Of a DNA stretch of 64,000 bases, positions 33,291-41,595 are shown in pieces. The notes beneath the pieces are model-generated. The model was not told the DNA's origin, did not search any database, and saw only the letters and a list, made by a program, of their open reading frames with translations. Every line of letters starts with the position of its first letter. Position 1 is the first letter of the stretch. The position numbers and the translations under genes are program-made. Location of the stretch: assembly GCF_002968015.1 (NCBI RefSeq), contig NZ_PUIP01000002.1, positions 1-64,000 on the forward strand, in the 5' to 3' direction. The DNA is from Massilia phosphatilytica (GTDB lineage Bacteria; Pseudomonadota; Gammaproteobacteria; Burkholderiales; Burkholderiaceae_D).

Positions 33291-34271
33291 CTACCCGGCC
33301 ACGCGCGCCTCGCTGGGCGGATGCCCGATGACGCGCTTGAAGGCACGGCTGAACGACGCCTCGGAATCGTAGCCGAGCCGGTTCGCGACGGTCGCCACGC
33401 GCATGCCGTCGCGCGCGATCCAGTGCCGCGCCTGGAACATCTTGACCTTGGCGACGTACTTCGCGGGCGTCTCGCCGACGGCGCTGGAAAACTTGTCGAT
33501 GAAGCTGGAGCGCGATGCCCCCATGACGTCGGCCAGTTCGCCCACCGACCAGTCGCGTTCCGGCTGGCGGTGGATCGCCGCCAGCACGCGGCCGATCTGC
33601 GGACAGCGCACGGCCGCGATCCACCCGCTCGCATCGCTGCAGGCGCATTCGACCCACGCACGGATGATGCTGGCGGCCAGCACGTCCGCCAGGCGCGCCA
33701 GGATGCCGCACGCGCCGATGCGGTCGAGCGCGACCTCGCGTTCCATCGCTTCCAGCATCGCGTGCACGGCCGGGTCGCGCTGGCCCAGGTCGGCGGCGCG
33801 CATCGCTTCCGGCATCATCGCCAGCAGCGGGTGCAGCGGGTCGAGATTGAACCGCATCGCGCCGCAGAACAGGACCTGTTCCGCCGCCGCATCCTGCGGT
33901 CCCGCACCGTTCACGAGGTACAGGTTCTCCGACACGGCCTTGCGCGCCAGCGAGTCGATCTCCACCGCCGGCAGGTCCGGGCTGCTGGCCATCACGTGCG
34001 CCGCGCCGTGCGGCAGCAGCACGGCGTCGCCGGGGTTCAGTTGCAGCCAGCCCTTCGTGGCCGTGTGCATCCAGCAGCTGCCTTGCGCGACGAAGTGAAA
34101 ACTCGCCTCGCGCTTGGCCGGGAACGCGACGGCCCACGGTTCGCGCATCACGCAGCGGCCGTATTCGACGCCGTCGAGGCGCAGGCCGAGGAGGATTTCG
34201 GTCAGGGCGTCCTGCCCGGTCCTCGGGCCCCTGTTTGGACGAATGGTCATGAGATTCGGATTGAATGACAT
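33291..34271 (-). CDS. AraC family regulator with cupin domain
   Basis: 326 residues. A cupin_6-type N-terminal domain (about 20-190) contains FHFVAQGSCWMHT and LNPGDAVLLPHGAAHVM. A double helix-turn-helix AraC domain (about 215-322) follows, with WSVGELADVMGASRSSFIDKF and VATVANRLGYDSEASFSRAFKRVIGHPP. An alternative start is the Met at codon 8. It is divergent from an MFS transporter with 56 bp between starts. This class (cupin_6-AraC) frequently activates an adjacent efflux or oxidoreductase gene, and both are found here. Confidence 0.92.
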   Translation of the reverse strand: MSFNPNLMTIRPNRGPRTGQDALTEILLGLRLDGVEYGRCVMREPWAVAFPAKREASFHFVAQGSCWMHTATKGWLQLNPGDAVLLPHGAAHVMASSPDLPAVEIDSLARKAVSENLYLVNGAGPQDAAAEQVLFCGAMRFNLDPLHPLLAMMPEAMRAADLGQRDPAVHAMLEAMEREVALDRIGACGILARLADVLAASIIRAWVECACSDASGWIAAVRCPQIGRVLAAIHRQPERDWSVGELADVMGASRSSFIDKFSSAVGETPAKYVAKVKMFQARHWIARDGMRVATVANRLGYDSEASFSRAFKRVIGHPPSEARVAG

Positions 34272-34327
34272 GGAAAGTCCAGAATCTTACCCCTACACTG
34301 CCATCTCCACAACATCCGGGGTTTCCG

Positions 34328-35533
34328 ATGAATGAATCCACCTGTATCGATGCCGCGCCTGCGCGCATCACGACCCGGGCCGCAGACGCCAACTGGGCCG
34401 GCATCGCCAGCCTGACGCTGGGCGTGTTCGGCCTCGTGACGGCCGAGTTCCTGCCGGCCAGCCTCCTGACGGCGATGGCGGCCGACCTGGGCGTTTCGGA
34501 CGGCGCCGCCGGCCAGGCCGTCACCGCCACCGCGGCGGTGGCTGCCGTGGCCGCGCTGGCGATCCCATTGCTCACCCGGCGTCTCGACCGCAAGCGGGTG
34601 ATCCTCGCGCTGACGTCGCTGCTGGTCCTGTCCAACGTGCTCGCCGCGACGGCGCACAGCCTGCCGGTACTGATCGCGGCGCGCGCGCTGCTGGGCATCG
34701 GGCTGGGCGGCTTCTGGTCGATGGCCGCGGCGCTCGCGCTGCGGCTCGTGCCGGAGCATTTGTTTGCGCGCGCCATGTCCCTCATCCTCACCGGCGTCTC
34801 CGTGGCCACCGTGTGCGCCGCGCCGGTCGGCGCTTACATGGGCGACCTGTGGGGCTGGCGCAGCGCCTTCGTGGCGGCAGGTGTCGTCAGCGTCGTTACG
34901 CTGGCCGCGCAATGCGTCACCATCCCCGCACTGCCGCCGAAGGACAACCCGAACGTGAAAATCCTGTTCGAACTGCTGGGCCGGACGAACGTACGCGTCG
35001 CCCTCCTCGCCGTGCTGCTCGTGATTTCCGGGCACTTCGCCGGTTTCACCTACATCCGTCCGTTCATGGAACAGGTCACGCATCTGTCGGTGGGCACCAT
35101 TTCCGCTGCCCTGCTCGCGTACGGCATCGCTGGCTTCTTCGGCAATCTCGCCGGTGGCTTCCTGGCCGAGCGCAGCGAGCGCCTCGCCATCGTGGCAGGC
35201 GCCGCCCTGATCGCGGCGCTGGCCGCCACGCTGTGGGTCGCGGGCACGTCGGTCCCGGTGGCCATCGTGGCGATCGCGGCGTGGGGTTTCGCGTTCGCCG
35301 TCTTCCCGATCGGCTTCCAGACCTGGATCGTGCGCGCCGCGCCGGACCAGGCCGAAGGCGCGGGAGGATTGCTCGTCGCGGCGTTCCAGATCGCCATCGC
35401 CAGCGGCGCCATCGGCGGCGGCATCCTCGTCGACCGCATCGGCGCGCTGGGCGGCCCCGCCTTCGCCACCGTCGCGCTCACGCTCGGCGCGCTGCTCGTC
35501 GTGCGCCACGGCCCGCGCCCCGCATCCAATTGA
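34328..35533 (+). CDS. MFS transporter (DHA1, YdhP/AraJ type)
   Basis: 401 residues, 12 predicted helices. TM1 holds the sequence LTLGVFGLVTAEFLPASLL. A loop with TRRLDRKRVILALTSLLVLSN (motif A-like) follows, then the TM4 region ALLGIGLGGFWSMAAALALR. An ATG at 34328 with a GGGG site is used. It is likely a drug or sugar efflux pump under the divergent AraC regulator, and probably cotranscribed with the CurA-type reductase 13 bp downstream. Confidence 0.9.
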   Translation: MNESTCIDAAPARITTRAADANWAGIASLTLGVFGLVTAEFLPASLLTAMAADLGVSDGAAGQAVTATAAVAAVAALAIPLLTRRLDRKRVILALTSLLVLSNVLAATAHSLPVLIAARALLGIGLGGFWSMAAALALRLVPEHLFARAMSLILTGVSVATVCAAPVGAYMGDLWGWRSAFVAAGVVSVVTLAAQCVTIPALPPKDNPNVKILFELLGRTNVRVALLAVLLVISGHFAGFTYIRPFMEQVTHLSVGTISAALLAYGIAGFFGNLAGGFLAERSERLAIVAGAALIAALAATLWVAGTSVPVAIVAIAAWGFAFAVFPIGFQTWIVRAAPDQAEGAGGLLVAAFQIAIASGAIGGGILVDRIGALGGPAFATVALTLGALLVVRHGPRPASN

Positions 35534-35546
35534 CCAGGGAGACCCC

Positions 35547-36557
35547 ATGATGAATCGCCGTATCGTCCTCGCCGCGCACCCGCACGGCATCCCCGCCCCG
35601 ACGGATTTCCGTCTTGAAGAGTGCCCGGTCCCGGTGCCGCAGGATGGCCAGGTGCTGCTGCGCACCGAATGGCTGTCGCTCGACCCGTACATGCGCAACC
35701 TGATGGAACCGGTCGGCCCCGGCTATGCCGACCCGGTGCCGCCGGGCGCCGCGATGGTCGGCGGCACGGTCAGCCGCGTCGTCGAATCGCGCCATCCGCG
35801 CTTCCAGGCAGGCGACCTCGTCGTCGGCGCCGCCGGCTGGCAGGACTATGCGGTGTCCGACGGCAGCGGCCTGATGCCCGTGGGCGACCTGGCGCGGCCG
35901 TCGCTGGCACTGGGCACGCTCGGCATGCCCGGCTTCACGGCGTACGTCGGCCTGCTCGACATCGGCATGCCGAAGCCGGGCGAGACGGTCGTCGTCGCGG
36001 CGGCCACCGGTGCGGTCGGTTCGGTCGTCGGCCAGATCGCGAAGATCAAGGGTGCGCGCGTCGTCGGCATTGCCGGCGGTCCGGACAAATGCCGGTACGC
36101 GGTGGAAGAACTGGGATTCGATGCGTGCGTGGACCATCGCGATCCGCGCTTCGCCGAACTGCTGGCGGCCGCGTGCCCGGACGGGATCGACGTGTATTTC
36201 GAGAACGTGGGCGGCGCTGTCTTCGACGCCGTGCAGCCGCTGTTGAACGTGAACGCCCGCGTGCCCGTGTGCGGCTTCATCTCTCACTACAACGGAGGGG
36301 ATGCCGAGGGCCCGGACCGTCTCGCGAAGTGGATGGGTATCCTGCTGGCGAAACGCATCCGCATGCAGGGCTTCATCATCCTGGACCACTACGGGACGCG
36401 CTTCGACGCCTTCCGCGACGACATGGCCGGCTGGCTGGCGGCCGGCAAGATCAAGGTGAAGGAAGACGTCGTCGAGGGCCTGGAACACGCCCCCGACGCG
36501 TTCATCGGCCTGCTGCAGGGGCGGAATTTCGGCAAGCTGGTCGTGCGGGTCGCCTGA
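35547..36557 (+). CDS. NADP-dependent oxidoreductase, MDR superfamily (CurA/leukotriene B4 dehydrogenase type)
   Basis: 336 residues. The N-terminal GroES-like fold begins with RIVLAAHPHGIPAPTDF and has the family's SLDPYMRNLM. The nucleotide-binding motif is VVVAAATGAVGSVVGQIAKIKG, followed by GIAGGPDKCRYAVEELGFDACVDH. It contains VYFENVGG and, near the end, RIRMQGFIILDH, both characteristic of CurA-like alkenal/one reductases. It reduces alpha,beta-unsaturated ketones or aldehydes with NADPH. Its partner genes are the MFS pump and the AraC regulator. Its stop codon abuts that of the convergent chemotaxis gene in TGATCA. Confidence 0.92.
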   Translation: MMNRRIVLAAHPHGIPAPTDFRLEECPVPVPQDGQVLLRTEWLSLDPYMRNLMEPVGPGYADPVPPGAAMVGGTVSRVVESRHPRFQAGDLVVGAAGWQDYAVSDGSGLMPVGDLARPSLALGTLGMPGFTAYVGLLDIGMPKPGETVVVAAATGAVGSVVGQIAKIKGARVVGIAGGPDKCRYAVEELGFDACVDHRDPRFAELLAAACPDGIDVYFENVGGAVFDAVQPLLNVNARVPVCGFISHYNGGDAEGPDRLAKWMGILLAKRIRMQGFIILDHYGTRFDAFRDDMAGWLAAGKIKVKEDVVEGLEHAPDAFIGLLQGRNFGKLVVRVA

Positions 36558-38216
36558 TCACGCGGCGGCGATGCGCCCTGCCCGCGCGGCCGGCACGACG
36601 GCCAGTCCGGTGGACGTGCGTGCCGCCTGCGCCTGCGCATCCAGTTTAAAAATGCTGACGAGGCGCGCCAGGTTCGCGGCCTCGTCCTGCAGCGCGGACG
36701 CGGCCGCGCCGGCCTGCTCCACGAGCGCCGCATTCTGCTGCGTCGCTTCGTCCATCTGGCCGATGGCGCGGTTGACCTGTTCGATGCCGGCGCTCTGCTC
36801 CTGGCTCGCATGGCTGATCTCGGCCATGATGTCCGTCACGCGCTTGACGCTCGTGACGATCTCTTCCATCGTGCTGCCCGCCTCGTCCACGAGCTTGGCG
36901 CCGTCGTCGACCTTGGCGACGGAATCGCTGATCAGCGTCTTGATTTCCTTGGCCGCCGCGGCCGACCGCTGGGCCAGGCTGCGCACTTCACCCGCGACGA
37001 CAGCGAAGCCCCGGCCCTGCTCGCCCGCACGGGCGGCTTCGACCGCCGCGTTCAGCGCGAGGATGTTCGTCTGGAACGCGATGCCGTCGATGACACTGAT
37101 GATCTCGGCGATCTGCTTCGACGAATCGTTGATCGATGCCATCGTCTGCACGACCTGCGCCACGACGGCACCGCCGCGCTGGGCCACGGACGACGCCGAC
37201 TCGGCCAGCGCGTTCGCCTGGCGCGCATTGTCCGCGTTCTGGCGCACGGTGCCCGTCAATTCTTCCATCGACGACGCCGTCTCTTCCAGCGTGCCGGCCT
37301 GGCGCTCGCTGCGCTCGGACAAGTCCTGGTTGCCGGCCGCGATTTCCGTCGACGCGTTGGCGATCGTGAGCGTGCCCGCGCGCACCTGGCTGACGATGTT
37401 CACGAGGCTGTCGCGCATGCCTTTCATCGCGTACAGCAGGCTCGAACGGTCGTCGGCACGCGTCTCGATCGGCACGGACAGGTCGCCGGCCGCGATGGCG
37501 CCCGCGATCCCGACGGCGTAGTCCGGCTGGCCGCCCAGCTGGCGCAGCAGGCCGTGGCTGATGAACCAGGCAGCGGCCGCGCCGGCACCTGCGGCGACGG
37601 CGAGGATCGCGAGCATCCAGGCAAAGAAACTGTGCGACAGCGCGCGCGCCTGCGCGGCCGCGTCGTTGTTCAGCTTTTCTTCCAGGTCGATGAGGCGGTT
37701 GACACTGGCGAGCCACTCGACGAAGGCGGGACCGGCCTGCTTGTCCAGCAGCGCCGTGGCTTCGGCCGTGTTGTCCGCCGCGTTGTCGGCCAGGCGCAGC
37801 GCGACGAGTTTCGCGATCAGCGGCTGCGTGCGGCCTTCGACGTCCTTGATGGCGGCCAGGGCCTGCTTTTCTTCCGGCAGGATGTCGGTGCGCGCCGCGA
37901 ACAGCTGGTCGAGCGGCGCCGCCGAGCGCTGGTAGTCGTCGTCCAGTTTCCTGATCAGGTCGGCGTGGCGCTGCGCCGTCGGGGCCGTGGCGGCCAGGAC
38001 GACGTCGCGGATGGCGATGGAACGGTCATGCACGCTGCCGCGGAAATTGATCGCATAGCGTTGCTTGACGCTGTTGACGTCGTTGATGTGGATGAGGATA
38101 TCGTCGATCTGGCCGACGCGGTGGATGGCGAGGCCGGCCAGCACCGCCATGAGGGCGAGGACGCTGCCGAAACCGAGTGCCAGTCGTTTGCCGATCGTGA
38201 GTCCAGTGGTTGTCAT
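36558..38216 (-). CDS. Methyl-accepting chemotaxis protein
   Basis: 552 residues. TM1 (about 10-32) is followed by a four-helix-bundle periplasmic domain (about 35-190) of 4HB_MCP type and TM2 (about 192-212). HAMP (about 213-270) and a cytoplasmic signalling hairpin follow. The hairpin tip reads ISVIDGIAFQTNILALNAAVEAARAGEQGRGFAVVAGEVR in overlapping order; its core EAARAGEQGRGFAVVAGEVR is the family invariant. There is no pentapeptide for CheR tethering. The ATG at 38216 is chosen because it begins the TM1 region; the long upstream frame overlaps other genes. Confidence 0.94.
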   Translation of the reverse strand: MTTTGLTIGKRLALGFGSVLALMAVLAGLAIHRVGQIDDILIHINDVNSVKQRYAINFRGSVHDRSIAIRDVVLAATAPTAQRHADLIRKLDDDYQRSAAPLDQLFAARTDILPEEKQALAAIKDVEGRTQPLIAKLVALRLADNAADNTAEATALLDKQAGPAFVEWLASVNRLIDLEEKLNNDAAAQARALSHSFFAWMLAILAVAAGAGAAAAWFISHGLLRQLGGQPDYAVGIAGAIAAGDLSVPIETRADDRSSLLYAMKGMRDSLVNIVSQVRAGTLTIANASTEIAAGNQDLSERSERQAGTLEETASSMEELTGTVRQNADNARQANALAESASSVAQRGGAVVAQVVQTMASINDSSKQIAEIISVIDGIAFQTNILALNAAVEAARAGEQGRGFAVVAGEVRSLAQRSAAAAKEIKTLISDSVAKVDDGAKLVDEAGSTMEEIVTSVKRVTDIMAEISHASQEQSAGIEQVNRAIGQMDEATQQNAALVEQAGAAASALQDEAANLARLVSIFKLDAQAQAARTSTGLAVVPAARAGRIAAA

Positions 38217-38302
38217 TGTGTGCTCGCGTGGTGAAATCGGAATAGATATTTCCATTAGGAAACGATTCCAAATATAGCACACAAATGACAAATTTGATGT
38301 TG

Positions 38303-38327
38303 GGGCAGGGCCAAGCCCTGCCCTTTT
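38303..38327. terminator. Hairpin downstream of the M49-like gene
   Basis: A perfect 9-bp stem GGGCAGGGC/GCCCTGCCC has a 3-nt loop, with TTTT on the plus side only. It lies between the M49-like gene and the chemotaxis gene, both on the minus strand. It may reduce read-through or protect the mRNA end. Confidence 0.45.
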
Positions 38328-38347
38328 ACATGGTTTTACTGCCGAAA

Positions 38348-40057
38348 TCAGTGCCCGGGCACCAGCTTCGCGGCCGTCGTGAACGCCGGCCGGATATCGT
38401 TCGGCACGGCCTTCATCTTGTCCAGCGCCTTCTGCACGTCCGGACGGATGACGACATAGCGCTTCATGAGGTCCTGCGCGCGGGCGTAATCGCCGGTTGC
38501 TTCGATCGTCAGGAACTCGCGGTCCAGGTCCGCCACCGCGCCCTTGATCTTCGCAAAATCGACGGAGAACGTGCCGTCGCCGTGCGACAAGAAGCCGCCC
38601 TTGTCGAGCAGGTAGTTCATCTGGATGGCCATGCCGCGCGCGTGCGAATCCGTCAGGCCGAAGTGCAGGGTGCGGAATGCGGATGCGAGGTAGGTGTTGT
38701 ACAGCTTGCGCTCGGCGGCCGCGCCCTGCCCCAGCGACTCCTTCAGTTGCCCCTTGTCCATCATGTAGGTCAGTGCCCACAGGCCCGTGACGTCGGCCTT
38801 CGCTTCCTCGATGGTCGAGTAGGCGTCCTTCAAATCCTGGCGCGGCGTGGACGGCTGGCCGTTCTGCGTCGTCGCGTGCGGCCCCAGGCCGTGCATGATC
38901 TCGTGCGCGAGGATGTGCGTGAAGAACGCATCGAAATCGAGGTCCTTCTGGTCGGCCGGACGCAGCACGAGCTTCGAGATCGGCGTGAGGGTCGCCTCGA
39001 ATTTCGCTTCCTGGACGTTCTTCAGCATCACGCGCTTGGAACCCCGCTGGCGGATGATGCGCTCGTCGTTCGGCAGGTTGTAGGCGGCCGTCTGCACGCC
39101 CATGTTGCCGTCGCCGGCGCCGTAGACCTGGTTCACGACGACCATCGGCGCGATCGCCCCGACCTTCGGATTGCGGTACTTCGGATCGAGCGGCAGGTTG
39201 TTTTCCAGTTCCTGCATGTGCTTGCCGAAGAAGTTCAGCTTGTCGGTCTCCTTCTGGTCGCGCACGTTCACGTACGCTTCGAACGCGGCCTTGTAGCCGA
39301 ACAACTCGTCGTTGTACGTCTCGTACGGGCCGATGGTGACGTCGACCGGGGAATCCAGGTCCATCCACGCGAAATCGGAGGCGAGGTAGTCGTTCGACAG
39401 GAAGGCGTCGGCGCGCAGGTTCAGGAATTTTTTCAGCGACGCATTGTCGGTAGCGTTCGCGGCATCCTTCAGCAGTTTGGCCAGCTTCTGCAGGTCGGCG
39501 CGGTATTCGTCCGAGTACTTCACGATGGCGAATTTACCCGCCTTGTCCTTGCGGATCACGGTGAAGAACCACTGCGCCTGTTCCTTGTCGGCAGCCGGCA
39601 AGCCGTTCATCCACGTCTCGAGCTCCTGCTTGCCCGCGCCCTCCGGATAAAAATTCGCGCCGGCCGGCTTCTCGGCGGGGATCCTGATGCCGGCGTACTC
39701 CGCGGGCATGAAGGACTGGTTGCCGTCGATGATCGACCACGGTCCCTTGTTCAGCCAGAAGTAATCGCGGCGTGCCTTGCCCAGCGGCGTCGTGTCCTTC
39801 TGCAGCGCGGCCCACAGCGCCTCGTTGCCGGACCAGCGCTGGCGCAGCTGCAACGTGTCGACGATCTTCGCCGCTTCGATCAGTTTGGCGATGGCGACGC
39901 GGTCGCCGGCGGACAGTTTCGCCGTGTCGGCCGTCAGGTCGACGGGGGCGAAGCGCCTGGCCATCGTCTGCAATTGCGGGGCGGTGGCGGGGGCGGCGTG
40001 GACGGTGGCGCACAGGGTCGCTGCGGCCAGGGCCAGGGGGGCGAGGAGGTGCTTCAT
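38348..40057 (-). CDS. Exported M49-like (dipeptidyl-peptidase III family) zinc peptidase
   Basis: 569 residues. The signal peptide is 1-21. The active-site region reads HILAHEIMHGLGPH with His385, Glu386 and His389. The third-ligand helix is IEEAKADVTGLWAL (Glu417/Glu418), as in the EE(C/A)KA motif of M49. Here the first motif has the short HExxH form, whereas classical DPP III has HELLGH with one extra residue; this variant is known in bacterial relatives. It probably trims peptides in the periplasm. The ATG at 40057 has an AAGGGAA site that can pair with an upstream CGGGTTCCC. Confidence 0.88.
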   Translation of the reverse strand: MKHLLAPLALAAATLCATVHAAPATAPQLQTMARRFAPVDLTADTAKLSAGDRVAIAKLIEAAKIVDTLQLRQRWSGNEALWAALQKDTTPLGKARRDYFWLNKGPWSIIDGNQSFMPAEYAGIRIPAEKPAGANFYPEGAGKQELETWMNGLPAADKEQAQWFFTVIRKDKAGKFAIVKYSDEYRADLQKLAKLLKDAANATDNASLKKFLNLRADAFLSNDYLASDFAWMDLDSPVDVTIGPYETYNDELFGYKAAFEAYVNVRDQKETDKLNFFGKHMQELENNLPLDPKYRNPKVGAIAPMVVVNQVYGAGDGNMGVQTAAYNLPNDERIIRQRGSKRVMLKNVQEAKFEATLTPISKLVLRPADQKDLDFDAFFTHILAHEIMHGLGPHATTQNGQPSTPRQDLKDAYSTIEEAKADVTGLWALTYMMDKGQLKESLGQGAAAERKLYNTYLASAFRTLHFGLTDSHARGMAIQMNYLLDKGGFLSHGDGTFSVDFAKIKGAVADLDREFLTIEATGDYARAQDLMKRYVVIRPDVQKALDKMKAVPNDIRPAFTTAAKLVPGH

Positions 40058-40112
40058 CGGGTTCCCTTGTGAGGTTGGCAATCCCCGGATTGTAATCCTC
40101 TTCGGGAACCCG
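40058..40112 (-). promoter_or_regulatory. Possible ribosome-site-sequestering hairpin in the leader of the M49-like gene
   Basis: On the mRNA strand CGGGTTCCC (40112-40104) can pair with GGGAACCCG (40066-40058), which contains the Shine-Dalgarno and touches the ATG at 40057. Within the loop GGATT/AATCC also pair. It may limit translation, or be a chance match. Confidence 0.35.
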
Positions 40113-40120
40113 CTCGAACA

Positions 40121-41575
40121 TCAGCGCGACGCGACCGTCGCTTCCGCCTTGCCCTGCTGCCATCCACCACCCAGCGCCCGCGCCACGGACACCGCGGCCA
40201 GCAGTCGCTGCGTGCGGATCTGCGCGGCGGCGCGGTCGGCGGCCAGTGCGGAACGCTGGGCGTCGGTGACGTCCAGGTACGTCGACACGCCGCGGTCGAA
40301 GCGCGCCTGCGCCACCTGCACGGCGCGCGCGGCGGCCTGCTGCGCCTGCACCTGCACGTCGCCCTGCTTCTGGCGCTGCTGCACGTCCGACAGCGCATCT
40401 TCCACTTCGCGCAGCGCCGTCAGCAGGCGGCCTTCATGGTTCGCGACGGCTTCGTCGTAGCGCGCCTTCGCCAGCTTCACGTTCGCTTCGATGCGGCCGC
40501 CTTCGAACACGGGCAGCGACAGCGCGAGCGGTCCGAACGAGAACTGGCGCGCGCTGCCCTTGGCCAGGTTGCTCAGGGTCTCGGACGCATAGCCGAAATT
40601 ACCCGTCAGCGACAGGCTCGGATAGTACGCGCCTTCGGCCACGCCCACCTGCGCATTGAAGGCCTTCAAGGTGGCGACGCTGGCAGCGAGGTCCGGACGC
40701 TGGCCCAGCAGGCTCGCCGGCAGGCCGACGGGGATCGCGGGCGGCTGCGGCAACGCGACGCCTGCGGCCGGGATCACGATCGCCTGGCTCGGCGACGCGC
40801 CCACCAGCACGGCCAGCGCGTGTTCCAAGGTGTTGCGCTGGCGCTGGGCTTCCTGGATATCGGCTTCGGCGTTGGCGCGCTCGATGCGAGTGCGCGAGAC
40901 ATCGAGCTCGTTCGACAGGCCCGCGTTGAAGCGCGCCTCGATCAGCTGCTGCGATTCGCGGCGCGTCGCCAGCGCATCGTTCAGGATGGCGATGTCCGCG
41001 TCGAGGCCGCGCAGCTGCCAGTACGTCGTCGCGACCTGGCCGGACAGCATCAGCATGACGCCGTCGCGGTCGTCCTGCGCGGCCAGCGCCTGGGCGTCGG
41101 CCGCTTCCACGGCGCGGCGCACGCGGCCCCACAGGTCGAGCTCGTACGAAAAGTTCGCGCCGACGCTGAACTCGTTACCCTTGATCGACCGCCCGCCGAA
41201 CGTCACGCCCATCGGGGTTTCCGCCGACGTGCGGCTGTTGGCCACGCCGGCCGACACGCCGACGGTCGGCAACTGGTTCGCCCGCACGACGCCCAGCTGC
41301 GCCTGCGCCTGCACGAGGCGCTGCGCGGCGGCGCGCACGTTCGGGTTGTCGCGCAGCGCGCGTTCTTCCAGCAGGCTCAGGGTCGCGTCGCCGAACACGG
41401 TCCACCATGCGGCGGGCAGGCGTGCAGTCTGATCCTGCGGTTCAGCCGTGGCATGACGGAAGGCCGGTGTATCGATGCCCTTCGGCGCGACGAAATCCTT
41501 GCCGACGGTGCCACAGGCGGACAGCAGCGCGGCCACGGCCAGCGCGACGGCAGATTTGATATAAACAGTTTTCAT
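40121..41575 (-). CDS. NodT-family outer-membrane efflux lipoprotein
   Basis: 484 residues. The lipoprotein signal peptide has a lipobox LLSACG with Cys near residue 21. Two OEP repeats follow, each with long coiled helices (e.g. AAQRLVQAQAQLGVVRANQL and ARFNAGLSNELDVSRTRIE) and the beta-barrel motifs DLWGRVRRAVEAA and YYPSLSLTGNFGY. It forms the outer-membrane channel of the tripartite pump encoded by the two genes upstream in the same operon (20-bp gap). Confidence 0.94.
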   Translation of the reverse strand: MKTVYIKSAVALAVAALLSACGTVGKDFVAPKGIDTPAFRHATAEPQDQTARLPAAWWTVFGDATLSLLEERALRDNPNVRAAAQRLVQAQAQLGVVRANQLPTVGVSAGVANSRTSAETPMGVTFGGRSIKGNEFSVGANFSYELDLWGRVRRAVEAADAQALAAQDDRDGVMLMLSGQVATTYWQLRGLDADIAILNDALATRRESQQLIEARFNAGLSNELDVSRTRIERANAEADIQEAQRQRNTLEHALAVLVGASPSQAIVIPAAGVALPQPPAIPVGLPASLLGQRPDLAASVATLKAFNAQVGVAEGAYYPSLSLTGNFGYASETLSNLAKGSARQFSFGPLALSLPVFEGGRIEANVKLAKARYDEAVANHEGRLLTALREVEDALSDVQQRQKQGDVQVQAQQAAARAVQVAQARFDRGVSTYLDVTDAQRSALAADRAAAQIRTQRLLAAVSVARALGGGWQQGKAEATVASR

Positions 41576-41595
41576 ACTTTATCCATTTATTTGGT

